Shown here in pieces: positions 35,698-48,790 of a stretch of DNA of 64,000 nucleotides (positions within the stretch are counted from its first letter, which is position 1; every line of letters starts with the position of its first letter). Both the position numbers and the translations under genes were made by a program. The notes below the pieces were generated by a model, which made no database searches, was not told the origin of the DNA, and worked only from the letters and a program-made list of their open reading frames with translations. The stretch is from Lepturacanthus savala (taxonomy: Eukaryota; Chordata; Actinopteri; Scombriformes; Trichiuridae), in contig CM060470.1 in the NCBI GenBank assembly GCA_030544235.1, positions 25,609,098-25,673,097 on the forward strand, written 5' to 3'.

Positions 35698-36182
35698 TTT
35701 AACCCATTTAAGCCCAGATTGTTTTCAAAGATTTCATGCATATAATTATATCAGTCTTTGCAGAGACTTTGCAGAAAATAGCATTTTAATGGCTATTTTT
35801 AAATAATTGAACAAATATGCCCCAACCCCCCCAAAAAATTACATGAATTTGTCTCATGTATAAAATTCTATTTGGGGGATTTTTCTAGATACTTTAATGA
35901 TTAAATAGATATATAGATGTCAGGGTTTGAAATCATAATACACTAAAAAAATTGACCTCTTTCTAGGAGAGTATGTCTTTGCCATGTTTTCAGGAAGAAG
36001 GGTGGAGAATTTGAAAATGTCATATAAAAGGAAGCACTTGGAAACTTTTTTTTTTTTTGCTTAAAACGTAAAACGGTGTCTCTTATCATGTCATAAAAAA
36101 GCTATATGAGTAACATCTTAATTTTAAGTATAAAATGACAGTTGTAGCCTTAAAGACTCACAGGTTTCAATGGGTTTTAAAC
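35698..36182. mobile_element. Probable miniature element with 'aacccattt' inverted ends
   Basis: The left end is 'ttttaacccatttaagccc'; the right end, reverse complemented, begins 'tttaaaacccattgaaacc'. The body is AT-rich with no coding. It directly precedes the repeat at 36190. Confidence 0.45.
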
Positions 36183-36189
36183 TGACTAT

Positions 36190-36568
36190 TTTTCATTTTT
36201 GTTGCCTATTTTTAAAATTTTGCATACTTTTTTAATCCAGAAGGACCTAGTTAGATCTGTAACAACAATGCAATCTGCCTTCTTACACGCACTCTAAAAA
36301 ACCCATTCCCCCCCTTTCTACTGAAACAGCCTCTGTGATTGGCTCAGCACTGTCAGAAATGTCACGGCCCTCAGACAACTGGGGTCTGGCAGTGAAACAG
36401 AAGTCAAGTACAAGCACTCCAGATGGAGGGGGCGGTGAAATGGATCCATGGGCGGATACTATTAACTTGCACTCCTGTGACACAACACAAGCCATTTTTT
36501 AAATGGCCAAATTACCTAAATATATACACACAAGCCTTGTTTTGTTTTGTTATAATAGGGCCCCTTTA
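36190..36568. mobile_element. Short TIR-type interspersed repeat, copy 2
   Basis: It has the same block order and orientation as 614-1077: 'caatctgccttct', 'cccctttctactgaaac', 'gtgattgg', 'gaagtcaagtacaa' and final 'aatagggcccctttaa'. The left end is eroded. Confidence 0.55.
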
Positions 36569-37247
36569 ACTCTAAATTAATCCTTTGAAGTCTACATAGA
36601 TAAATGCCTGTACATAGTTTTATATGTTTGCCAATCCTGAGTTTATTCTTTCAGTCAAGTTTATATGTAAGTGTTACATATATGATCCAGGGGGAACCTT
36701 CCCTTTTTTCCTGGTGTAATGTGACATGCATTAGGTTTGTGTGAGAATACTTCTTTTTAACACCCAGTGAAAAAAAATGTGTTTTGTTGAATAACTCTAT
36801 AGTCACTCAGGGAGTTTTTAATATATGCATATATTATGTGAAGTTTGGTGCAAATGCACTTTTTCCTCAGTGTGGTACTTTGACTGTCTTGATACAGACA
36901 TATGACACACACGCACACTTTTCAGTCCACCTCCACATTTTCTAGCTTGTCCCAGGCTTGTCTCCAGCTCTCTGTACCTGTCTGTACACATGCACCATAA
37001 ATCAGCTGTGATTGTCTTAAATGCGCCATTCAAGTTGCCTTACAGACACAATTTAAAGCTTGTGTCTATTATCTGTGGTTTAAAAGTCATTTCCGTTTCT
37101 TGTAGACCATGTCTAGTGTTGCATCGATGCAATGCTCAGTTCCACAGGGAAAACAATGATGCATGTGCTGACTAGATGTTTAGTGTGATTTTTAACTTGA
37201 TAAGATTATCGCCCTCTATTACTGTAGCTGATTCATCAACTCTCTTG

Positions 37248-37250
<3 letters not shown>

Positions 37251-37337
<87 letters not shown>
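37251..37337. repeat. (GT)n microsatellite, 87 bp
   Basis: Forty-three uninterrupted GT units. Open frames on both strands here are artefacts. Confidence 0.97.
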
Positions 37338-37338
<1 letters not shown>

Positions 37339-40300
37339 TGGTCATTGCTCTTGTGTGATATGAAGGTGATAGTTGTTTGAGGTACACACACTACCTGTTA
37401 TAGATCAAACAGGAAGATACAGACCTGAGCCTGGTGTACTTTTGGATGAAGCTAAAGCTTCCAGAATGGCTGCTCTGGTGATTGATGGACTAGCAATTTA
37501 CCCAGCAGAGCCAAATAAGTATGAGGCAGAGTGGAGGCAGATCTCATAGACTAGTTACTCATTTTGTCACTATTTCTATCACAGCAGAGTACTATATAAC
37601 ATGCTCATCCTTTCCATGATTTCCTTTAAAGGACCTCAAGGAGAAATTATCTGGCATAAGCATGGGCAGCATTTTATATAACATGTGAGAAGCCTCCAGC
37701 ATTAGGTTCATTAGGTATCATGTCCTGAGCTACAGTTTAAAGTTCTTTATGTTTTTGTAATGTCCTATTAACATTGTCAATGTGTTTTTATTAAATACGT
37801 GTTTTTTTAAGATGGAGTGAACCTCATGCAGATGCACAAGAAAATGTCTTCTTAATTTTATTCCTATTTACAGTTTCTTCTTATTAAGTTAATTTGGATT
37901 GATTTCTATGATTGTTATTTGTTTTATAGTTATTATAATGACTATAGACATTTATGCAGTACATAGTAGCACATGAAGATGCAAAATGTGAATGCCATTC
38001 TTTAGGTTCAGTTACAGTATGTCCCTCTGCTGACATGGCGTTTAAAGCACCTCAGACACTTTGCCATTGCTGGAGTTTTAATTTTCCTGTAACACCATTG
38101 CTGATGCTCCAGAAAATCACACATTTGCTTTGCTTTATTTTATTTAGCGTCAGTTTCACTGCTGGTGGAGTTCATCTTTTAAAAGCCCTTTTTTGGTGGC
38201 ATCTCTCTATCAATTCTTGAGCATATGCCATGTTTGAAGACTGCACAACAAGAAACAACAGAGAGAAAGATTAGCCCCTTCCATTTATTAGCATCATTTA
38301 GCTCACCTGGGTAACAGCAGATTTGGATGGTACAATTGCTTTATGCATCTAGAGTTCACTTCTTATTCTTGCTTTCAATAGAAATTTAACAGAAAATATT
38401 TAAGAGAATAATTTACTAAAATGTAAGAGAAAATTACTGTATGAGACCAAATGTTTCCAAGCAACTTCCCGTTGTTTATGTGCTCTATGTACCTTGACTG
38501 TATCCTTGTGTGTTTGTTAACCTGTCAACCTGACCTCAATGTTCTATAATAACGGCAGTCATAAAAACTTTATTGGCTTATAAATATACATGTTCGCATC
38601 AGTGATACTGAGAGAAGGAAGGAGACTGTGTGGAAAAAGGAAGAGAAAGATATAGAAGGGAGGAAAGAACGAGAGAAACACTATAATATTGAAGACTATC
38701 ATAGCCACTTTCTTTCTGTACAATATATGAGCCTTGTATGTTGCCTGTCTACAATGTGATGTGTATTCAACAAATCTGCCTGAACCATAGCACCCAGGGG
38801 CCTCATTGCAGAAACTTCCTCAGTCTGAAATCCAAACTTATTTCAGTGTTGGATGACACTTAGCATTTTTGGTATAACAAGAAATATGTTGGGGAAAAAA
38901 TTGTATCTTAGCCTATGAGAGGAATTTGGCTATTACACAAACATACAAACATCCTAAATAAATAATATCATAGGTTAGGCTGGCATAGATGCTTTCCCTA
39001 ATTCATCTATAAATTATAGCACCAGTGGTGTTAGGTCTAATTTTGAAGAAGGGGAACAACATAAACATCAGGATATAATTGAAAGGATACTTAATACATA
39101 CAATGGCAATTAAAATATATTAATGGGAATATTTAACAGCCAACACCATTCATTTTATATTTGGTCAACGTGCTGCTTTTAGTTCTGGTGCTAAAATTGA
39201 ACACCATTATAACAATTTAGCTATAATGTAGCTTGAGACAAGTGAAACTGTACAGCTGTTGATATTGCATTGCAATTAAGAATACAGGTAGTTTCATGCA
39301 CTCATAACTTCTAACACAGATGCAGGCAGCACAGGATGAGTACCAACTGCAGAAACTCATTTACAGTTCTCATTAGGATTTCTTAAATTCAGATAAGATA
39401 TAAAGTCTTAGATAGGACAGGACACAGCCATGAGTTTAGAAATTGCTTCTGTAATAGGAAGATAGTATCTTTCTTTTCTTTGAAATTGAAGTTAAGATAT
39501 GACGAGCTGTAAGGACATTTTTCTGTAATGAGGAACAACGAGCTTCATGGTTAAATCATCTTATTATTCTTGATTTCCTCTCACTCTGCACCTACCTTCT
39601 ATTGTTATGTGTTCTTACTACTAAACCACCTATACCTTATGCCATGACTGTAGGTTATGCTTATACAGAGAGGTAAAGTAAATGTTTAGACACAACTTCC
39701 CACCTCCTGAATAAGAGTGTGTCTAATTTTTTTACTTTAACTGTACATCCAAACACTGTCTGAGGTGCCCTGCTACATGTTTCTTATAATGAAACGTCAA
39801 TAAGTCGTCAAAAAAGCGGAAGTTGTTTCATCTGATGCCCGGGGTGTGATGTTCTACCACTTTAATGCAGAAAGTGTGTGGATCCCATTATTGTTTCTCA
39901 TTAACTTACATGAAAAAAATGTCCAGAATGAGGATGTTCACTTTGCCCTAGTAGACAGACTCAGGGTGAGTGACCCAGTGTCACATATTTATGAGAAAAA
40001 AGATGTGTAGACAACTTTTTTTACACACAGAATCACACAAGATTCGTCTCTCAGTCACCACTTCTGTATCATGGAGGATGATGGCTGGGAAATGAAGTCT
40101 CGTTCCACAGTATAAAACCTCAGCATTTTGCCTTTTTATCATACCAGCGAGGCACATTCTCTTTAAAGCTGTAGTGCCCTGGTAGACTTAGATTAGTTCA
40201 TCCTGACCATTCCTGACCATTTTCTTTAATAAACCTACACCATCAACCCCTCAAGTGGGCGGGAGATTATCCATATTTTATCACATCCTGTTAAAACCGA

Positions 40301-41348
40301 TATTGCCCGAGCAGCAGGCATTAAAAGGCCAAGCTATGTCTGAGATCTGAAGGCTAATGTTGTAGTTTATTTGATAGGCCAAGAGGATGAAGGAGGTCAT
40401 TAAGTTTAACTGATCTTAAATATAGTGCAATAGACACTGGCCTTTGCTTTGATCCCGCCTTGCTGCAAATTTCACGTGCTCACCCTGCGGCGCCTTGTAA
40501 CAGCCTCCATTAGAAGCAGCGAAGGAGCCGGAATCTGAACTGAGGTCAGTCTTATAATAGAGGTTAACTATGGGCATAAACACGGGCTCGCCCAGATCAG
40601 ACTGATCCAGGAGCCACTTAATCAAGCACTGATGCTGCTCAGGTTAATAGAAATGTAAAAGAAACAGTGACCCTTTGCCTCCTTTTATGTTCTCTCCAGT
40701 TTATGTCAGGGTGCATTTAAATATCCTTATCTCATTCTGGGCATGAGGACGCAGGGGGGGTGCAGCCTTTGCTGTGATATAGGGTGTGCATTGAGAGTAA
40801 TCAACAGATGGAAATATTTTCCTTCTTCTCCACTGACCTTATGCTCAACTCTCCTGTAAAGAGAGAGCTTTTTGTGTACTGTACTCTTATAAGTAATTCA
40901 TAGCTGCAGTAGGTTTGCTATCTCCCAGTTCCTCTGAGGAATACAAAGTGTGGTCAGATTAGTCTACTCTTGTGCTTGCTCCCTTCTCCTATCAGAAACA
41001 TGAGAAGCAATGCCTCATCTATGATTAATTTGATATGTGCACATCAGAAATGCCTGGTTGTGAGTTTGTCTTTTCTTCTGTTGTCTAAAATACACACTAT
41101 ACAGCATGGAGGAGGAGGAACTAGGAATAGTGCTAAATAAATAGACAAAATGTTATTGAAATTTCAATTTCGCATACACTGTGCACCAAAATACCATTTA
41201 AAATTAAATATTGTCATGTTGCAGGGATGTCTTACTACACATCATATTCTACAAACTTAAGGTAACATTTATTTGGTACATATCACTGCAAAAATCACAC
41301 CATAACTGCTGAGTTATGCTTTTCAATGTAAATAAGAGGAATATTTTG
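37338..41348. other. Unique-looking AT-rich intron sequence
   Basis: No repeat family, exon or RNA gene was recognised. Confidence 0.45.
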
Positions 41349-41360
41349 TATGACTTTATA

Positions 41361-41615
41361 CAGCCATCCATTTTCTATACCCACTTATTCGCTAGTCTAC
41401 CATGGGGCAGACAAACCATTCACTTACACACTCATACCTACAGGCAATTTAGAGTCACCAATTAACCTAAGCATGTTTTTGGCCTGTGGGAGGAAGCTGG
41501 AGAATCCGGAAAAAACCCAGCTGACATGGAAAGGACTTGCAAACTCTACACAGGAAAGTCAAGTCCTTGAACCTGCGACCTTCTTGCTGTGAGGCAACAG
41601 CACTACCTACTGCCA
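41361..41615 (+). mobile_element. 255-bp interspersed element (same family as 28221) with perfect 12-bp target duplication
   Basis: TATGACTTTATA flanks both sides (41349-41360 and 41616-41627). It starts 'cagccatccattttctatac', has lost much of the first third, keeps 'caggcaatttagagtcacca' and 'tggcctgtgggaggaagctg', and ends 'gcaacagcactacctactgcca'. No tail is present. Confidence 0.9.
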
Positions 41616-42985
41616 TATGACTTTATATTGGAGGTTTTTTACATTACAAACGGTCATTTTCAGCAATTAATTCAATCATTCTGCCACATCCTAAAAGGTT
41701 TTCCTTGCTTGTAGGTCTGTGAATAACCCAGTAAATACATGAAGGAAAAATAGAAATTATAAAACAAACATTAAAATAAAACAATTCATAAAGTCCTGCA
41801 GTACTTTTTACTCATCTACTACTTGTTATATTTTTATTGTTCCACTCCTTTTATTCCCATGACCCATTTCTTTTTGATTATTCTTGTCTGTTTTGAGTCA
41901 TTTTTTCCATTTCTTTAATCTCTTCAACTGTTAATTCCCAGGTGTTAATGCATGGTGGTTTAACATCCAGCCAATTTTGTGCTAGTGTTTGTACATGCAT
42001 ATTATTGTATACAAATATTTATCCACTTTTTTCTCAATTTCTGAGAATATCGTCTTTAAATAAAAAAAATGCTTGTGACTTTCTCCTGAACTACCAATCC
42101 AAAGTGTTTAAACATTGGGCAGAAGCATGGTTAGCGTCATGATCTGCACAAAATGAGAGAATAATGATGTAAAAATATTTCCCTCTAACATCACAAACCA
42201 TCTCTCAATTGTAATATCAGTCAAAATAATCTCAATTTGATTTTTTTTTCAAAATGGTTCAGCCATACCTATGAGTGTCTGATTTTTTAATAGTACTTCT
42301 GAATCATTTCTGCTCAATTTTTATGGTTCTCCCAGGCCTCATTCTAGCACTGTGATGGTAATGCTACAATACTATAACACCAGATAACAGCCCCGCTCAG
42401 CTGATGTATGCAGCTCCCTCTGTGCGCTGCAGGAAGGAAAATATTATACAGAGAGCACGGACAAGGATAAAGAGAACAAGGGAGTGAAAGTGACTGATAA
42501 CACAAAGGAGAGAGGGGAGAAGAGATAGAAAGAATGAAAAAGATAGAGAGGTTGGTGCTCCTGTATCTTATCTGTATTCCTCACTGGTGTTTCCCAGCAG
42601 AAACAGTGTGTCCAGGACTATAAACAGACTATTATCCTAGTGTTTATCACAGTGCACATTACCGTTTGCCTCTGTCGGACTTACTGTAATGGAGTCGTTT
42701 GGTTTGATGGATGCCTCAGGCATGGGTTTCTATCTATTGCTCCCATTATACCTCTGTCTGCATCCCCTCACTGTAGAAATATCTGTCTGCACATTCAGCA
42801 TAGCCTGCAAGCATGGTGATTGAGGTTATAGACATTGTAAATGTACCATTTGGCACAGTGAATAGGAGGTGCAGAGGGCACGAAGAAACCAAGGGGAGGG
42901 AAGGAATCGTCTACCTTACATTACCTCCTGTAGAAAATCCACTGAGAGTGTGGAGATGCTTTATGTACTGTGAACAGATATTATA

Positions 42986-43062
42986 CAGTACCATTCAAAA
43001 GTATGGACACGCCTTTCCTTCTCTTGAATGGGAAAGTATGTCCAGACATTTGACTGGTACTC
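42986..43062. mobile_element. 77-bp Tc1/mariner-like remnant made of two facing terminal repeats
   Basis: The left arm 'cagtaccattcaaaagtatg' and the right arm (reverse complement 'agagtaccagtcaaatgtct') face each other almost directly, flanked by TA. The sequence is kin to the teleost Tc1-type end at 52848. Confidence 0.6.
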
Positions 43063-43073
43063 TACGCAATGTG

Positions 43074-43104
43074 TGTGCATGTGTGTGTGTGTGTTTGTGT
43101 GTGT
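43074..43104. repeat. GT microsatellite, imperfect
   Basis: GT units with C and T interruptions, just after the 77-bp Tc1-like remnant. Confidence 0.85.
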
Positions 43105-44531
43105 AAATAAACACAACATGTGACTGAATTTCATGTCTGTAGCAGTGCACTGTTGCATTTAAGATTCATCCATCAGGGTTCACAGCAACCTGATTGTCCA
43201 AGCTAGATGTCATATTTGACATATAGCAACATACATATTGTATTGTGTGTTAGAGAGTTGGACAGTGTTCGGTGTGTGCGTGTGTGTGTGTGTGTAATGA
43301 GGAGCTGAGGGGTAGGTAGGTGATTCAGGACATTGACTCATTGCAGTAAAAGGCTCCTTAGAGTTTTTCTGCTATATAAGGTCACCTTTAGAAGCATGCA
43401 CACTTCACAGCCTTATAAAAATGTTACTGCCTGTATGCGCACATGAGTGGGACTGTGTGCATGTCTCGATGTATTTATTTATCGACTTTCACCTGGGGTA
43501 TGTTGGCAAGCATAGAAGCAGAAGCAGTCAGTAAAGACATGAGGAAAAAGGACTGTGGCATGCACCTCCTGTTCTTCTATAGCTCTAGCAGGCTAAATAT
43601 GGACCAACATACATCCTCATTATTAAATAACCACAGGTCAATTTTACCATGACCTCCAGAATGACCCAGGTAATATGCTGCCTCTATTGGTTATTTCCAT
43701 ACAAAATAATTATGTTTTACAATTTACAATTCCATTTTCACACTCTTTTTTACAGAGCAACATATAACCAAGAGTAAATACAACACAAGCAAGTGTACTC
43801 GACCAGAGAGAACAATGTGAGGAGTCTGACAGGACCTAGGTGCCAGTAGGCTCTGCTGTGCAATATATAGAGTGCATAGAAGCAGAACCACCAGTGCTGG
43901 GTTTGTTAATTCGTTCCACCACAAGGAAACAACAGAAGACTAGTCTAGGTATTGACTCAGGGCCCTTTTGTGGTGGAGTTCAGATGCCTATCTGTCTTAG
44001 TTGTTGTTTTGTAAGTAAGTGTCAGGGGTTTGAATTTGGCACAGGCAGCAATTTTGAGCCAATGCCTGGTTATGAACAATGAGGTGATATATGGTGTGAC
44101 AATGCAGGGGGCAAAGTCTAGTCAGGTTTGGCACAGAGAACATTTGGTCAGTTTAGGGAAAGACCAAGATTTGGGTTTAAATGTTCATTAAAAACATGGT
44201 GTGGGTTAAAGTTACTACTTCCTTCCAGTTAGGTAATCATTATTGTCATAGCAACAGTAAACACTACAACACTGATTGTTACAGTTTTTAGGAAATGCTC
44301 CCAACGTAGAAGCATGACATCTGCAGTACACTTTTATGCATCAGGCCATTCATCCAATTTGCCATAACATGCTATGAAACCTCTACTCTCTGCATCTGCA
44401 AGTGTGTGAAGGTAAATCGCAACATCTGCTGGGCTGCTCCTTCAGTGACAACTAGGCATTGCCCTACTGTGTGTACGTGTGTGTGCATTTGTGTCCCCAC
44501 AGGAGTATATCTGCAGCTTAAGTCAGCCATG

Positions 44532-44631
44532 GACTTGGTTGTAGATACTTGAGCCTCTCATTACCTTCTTCAGAGATTAACAAGCTCCTTGGATGAGAGG
44601 TGAAACCTCTTCAAGTATCCACAACCAAGTC
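44532..44631. repeat. 100-bp inverted repeat (21-bp arms, one mismatch)
   Basis: The arms at 44532-44552 (beginning GACTTGGTTGTAGATAC) and 44611-44631 (ending CACAACCAAGTC) pair over 20 of 21 positions. The 58-bp loop includes a second small hairpin, GAGG-TGAAA-CCTC. The 'ggatgagaggtgaaac' and 'ccacaaccaagtc' phrases recur in fish genomes, so this is probably the fold-back end of a retroelement. Confidence 0.7.
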
Positions 44632-45227
44632 AACCTAGTTGTGTCCTTGATTCAACCCTCCTTGGGTAAATATAGGTCTTTTTCAACCTATGCTATGCTT
44701 TTTTATGAGAATGGGATGACATGGACAAATGGATGGGGAGGCAGCGATTAGTGCTGATACTGTCCTAGAGAGCTGGGAGAAGAGAAACGAGTAGGGCAAG
44801 ATAAGAGGCGTGGGGTGAGAAAATGAGATGGGTTTGCTCTTGGCTGAAAATGTTTCCATCTCTCAGTGTATAGGCTCAGGTCTTGCGTGAGTACATCGTG
44901 CCGCCTGCAGTGCACCAGTCTTGTCAGCCTCAGCTGCATGTCCTCAGGGAGAAGATGATAAAATCACACCTGAGATAAGTGTTACTACAGCAGTTGACTT
45001 TTCCTGACTCCTCCTACACACATATAAGCACCTGTGCACACATACAGTCCCACCCATGAGAGGCTGGTACACACACTTCACAAAGCACTCAATATGTGTG
45101 AGACATGCAGTACTGTACTCTTTCGCCATCCAGTATGGATTCCAGTTAGTTATGACATGAAGATTACCAAGCATATCTATTGGATGTAAAGTTATGTACG
45201 CTATTACACTGTGCACACATCATCTTT

Positions 45228-45436
45228 TGAATGCCTGTCCATCCTGGAAGAGGGATCCTCCTCTGTTACTTTTCCTGAGTTTTCTTCCTCCTTTTTTTCT
45301 TGTTAAAGTTTTTTTTTTGAGTTTTACTTTGTATAATGTGAAGGTCTAAGCACAGGTATGTTGTGTTGCTGTTGTACAGACTGAGGTGAATCTGTGATTT
45401 GTGATTTTGGGTTATACAAATAAAATTGACATGACT
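45228..45436 (+). mobile_element. L2-like LINE 3' tail, sense orientation
   Basis: It begins 'cctgtccatcctggaagagg' with 'gatcctcctctgttac', runs through a T-rich stretch and 'aggtgaatctgtgatttgtg', and ends 'gggttatacaaataaaattg'. The last part matches the reverse complement of the 23.1 kb LINE tail. It is a 5'-truncated copy with no coding sequence. Confidence 0.65.
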
Positions 45437-46685
45437 TGACTATTAAAGTCTATGAATTTACTGAATAGCTGAGTTACTCATGGAATGATCTTATTACCAG
45501 AACAGGGTGGAGCAGAATTGCTCATTAGTTAAGGGTCAACGATCATTCTCGTCATTAACTAATCTCTCTTTTTCTCTCTTTCTCACCCCTAACCTCTCCT
45601 CCCCCTCCCCTTCATCAGTCTGCTTCTCTTAAGTGTTCTCCAACCCACTTCATCACTATTCATCAGCTGTCCTCCTAGACTCTAAACAGGCCAGGGTTCA
45701 CATTGTTTTAATTGAATTAAAATTGACATCAATCTGCATGTGACGAATGAAATTTACATCCCCCCTCAATTAATCTAGCCCGGCCTACCCCACTCCACCC
45801 ACACACACACCCTCTGTCTCTGGTTATTCTCATTATCTTGGCCTATGGGGCTAGTACCAGAGCAGGAACAAAATTAAAATCATAATTCTCTGTCGAGGCT
45901 TTTTGAAGTGTAGGTCAGTTATTAAACAGCATTTGTCGGTGGCTGTGAATGCACAACACTTTATTGCCAATCATTTTTGTTGAAAGTGAAGTTGAGATAT
46001 TTAGCCTCTATATACTCAACAGGTCGACATACATTCATTTCTGCATGCCGCGAAACTTCCTGCAGTTTAGAGAAAGGACTGAAATTCTGGTGTTAGAGGC
46101 ATAAAAACACAGCAAGCCAGCTGACCTGAATTAATATCTTTATATCCTTAGAAGGATTTATATCAATAGTACAATGTTTTCAGTCCCAGTTGGATTCAGG
46201 AAAATACATTACTGCTATGTCCTCCGTACTGGTCTTGAAAGAATGAATGTTTTTCTTGAACAGTTAAAAGAAAAGATATATTTAATTCTATAACCAATGA
46301 CTTCAATAATTCTCAAATATTGTTTGGGTGGCCAGTTCCCCAGCACATTACTCAGGTCACAACACTGCCATGTTCTTCAAATTCCCAGGTTTTGACACAC
46401 TATAAATAATTTATTTAGACAGCCATTTGTGTGCTTCAATATTATATTACACAATCCACTTTCACATAAATAGGTTATTTGTTAGTTCTTTTGAAACAAA
46501 ACTTGTTAAAGGAAAAGAGCACAGTTTTGTATAGATAGAAGAATATTTCAAATGTATGTATAACCGTCCTGTTTTTTTGACTGAAATTAACCTGTTTAAA
46601 GTTAATAAATACAGGAAAATATTTTAAATTAAATTTGATTTTTTTGGTGCTTTTCTGCTGGGCTTAATTAGTGGAATGAAAATCT

Positions 46686-46838
46686 TCGTCTTCATCTTCT
46701 TCCACTTATCCGAGGTCAGATCAAGGGGGCAGCAGCCTCAGCAGGGAAGCCCAGACTTTCCTCTCCCTGGCCACGTAGTCTAGCTCTACCCAGGGAACCC
46801 CGAGGCATTCCCAGGCCAGCATAGAGACATAGTCTGGA
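46686..46838 (+). mobile_element. Teleost interspersed repeat fragment ('cttatccgaggtc' type)
   Basis: It reads 'cgtcttcatcttcttccact', 'cttatccgaggtcaga', 'gggggcagcagcc', 'gggaagcccagactttcc' and 'aggcattcccaggccagc'. These phrases are familiar from a GC-rich repeat in fish genomes, and the GC content contrasts with the AT-rich flanks. No boundaries or target duplication were resolved. Confidence 0.5.
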
Positions 46839-48105
46839 ATTTAAATAGAAAAATACTTCTTATTGGACATGTTTATTATCATTGGAGGATTCAAACATCA
46901 AACAGTACAAATATCCAAATTATAGTAAAACAAAGAAGAGATGCCCAATCCTTCCCAACCAAAAAGTCTAAATTAAAAGAAAAAAAACACAATGTCTTGC
47001 TCGTATAGAAGACAGTTTAAGAACCAATAAAACAATGAAAAAACTGAATTATATCTCATAAGTAAACCATGACCTGTATGGGTTGAACCACTTGATTATA
47101 CTAAATATTGATTTGAGCTTAAGATAATGTTTATAGAGAAAAATATATTCACTTTCACATGGTTAAACATGCACATTATTGCTGTTCTTTACACTTAAAC
47201 AGCACAGGAGGGTTAATCTCAATCTCACTACCCGTATCATCCATGAGGATCAAAGTCTTTTGTTGTTTAAAATATGTGCAGCTTTCCAGTATCTATCCAA
47301 TCAAACATGGTTGCTTTTATAATCCTGCTGCATATGCAGTGGACAGCTCACATGGTGAGTAGTTTCACATCTTTTTTTCATATCATTTGTCATATTACTT
47401 GGTTGCTGAGTTTCAGGAAGGTGCATCATACCTAATAAGAGCTTGTCAGAGTGCAGACAACAGGGAAGACAGTGGAGCTATGGACACATAAAAGTCGCAC
47501 ACTGCGGGTGAAGGCAAAACTTTTATGTTGGGACTATGATGGACAATAAATGATCATCCTCATTTCTGAAGTATATTGGTTTTGCAAAGCGGGCTGGCCA
47601 CCCACCTTCGCTGCCAGTGCGAGCGATGGTCCAACTACGACTGGAAAGCTGAAAGCTGAAAACGGTAATTGCATCCCCTACATGATACAACACATTTGCC
47701 GTGGCAATAAGAAAAAAAACAGCTTTGTTGTCATTTATTCTCCTCCTTACATAAATCACCCATGTTAGTGCAGCACTTTGCTTTCAATCCTCTGTCTCAG
47801 GAGAGGATATAGGCTCCATCTGTATTTCTGTATCTTTCTCTCTTCCTCTCTGTATGCAACCTATTACCATACTAACTTATACATACTAACGTTCGTTCCA
47901 TTTGGTTTACAGTTCCTGTTCTGAAAAAAAGACCCTTTAACCTTCAAACTGGGATAATGGCGAACCTGACATTAAAGCAAAGGCTCTATATATGAATGAC
48001 AGTACAATTGTGTACTTTAATACAAGGTTAGATTGGTTACTATGGTGCAGACGAGCAATAATGGTCACATTGTATGGTGTGCTTTGAACAACATAGGATA
48101 ATTAT

Positions 48106-48136
48106 GATAATAATAATAATAATAATAACAATAATG
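48106..48136. repeat. (AAT)n microsatellite
   Basis: About ten AAT/ATA units with one C interruption. Confidence 0.9.
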
Positions 48137-48474
48137 ATGCATTCCAAAGAATTTATCCGTGTCATAGGGCCAGTTCATTATAACAAACTATAGTGGAATT
48201 AAAAAAAAAAAAAAATTGGAAAACGGAAACACAAAAGAGTGATATTGATTAATACCAAGTCAAGATGAATTCTTTTCAAGCCAGTCTTAAGAGTCCAGGG
48301 TCTATGCAGCCCTTAGGTGTCTGGCTGTCCCATAGATGCAGGGCTCCCGGGTCCACAGCAAGGAATTTGGTCTTGGGGCAGGAGTGGAGCAACCTCTTTG
48401 TAGATCTGAGGGTGTGGCTGGAGGGTTGGGGAGTAATGAGTTCTTTTAGCTAAGGAGGTGCATGTCCATTTATG

Positions 48475-48790
48475 CAATTTTGGACGAGTAGTAGGACTTT
48501 GAGTTCAATCCAGAATGGGACAGAGAGCCAGTGTATTGAGTGTAGAATGGGTGCTCATATTACTGGACTCTCATTAGGATCCTGGCAGTACTTTTTTGGA
48601 TACATTGCAGCTCTGGACGTTCCTGCCAGTGATCCCAATCTTTTCTGCATTCAAACAGGGTTAAAGTTGGGCCAAGTTTGGAAATGTTTTTGCAAAGATA
48701 AAAGGAGGTTTTGCTTAGTTTTATATGGTAACATCACCCTGAGCAGAGCTGTTTGGTGCTGTGGACTGAACAAAATCCTGACTGAAATTT
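48475..48790 (-). mobile_element. Diverged antisense L2-like LINE 3' fragment
   Basis: It shares ordered blocks with 20430-20600 and 23860-24000 on the same strand: 'ggactttgagttcaatcc', 'gggacagagagccagtgta', 'tgctcatatta' and 'ggatacattgcagctc' (compare 'cgttttgaaccagctag'). There is no surviving frame on the - strand. Confidence 0.5.

Noticed and set aside
44591..44620. Hammerhead ribozyme core
   Set aside because: A GATGA and a GAAAC are present, but the invariant CUGANGA is not intact, so I do not call a ribozyme.
4200..48790. Apparent antisense bias of L2-like LINE copies relative to the host gene
   Set aside because: Four antisense copies (4.2, 20.4, 23.1, 48.5 kb) are offset by sense tails at 13.4, 45.2 and possibly 0.2 kb; too few to claim selection.
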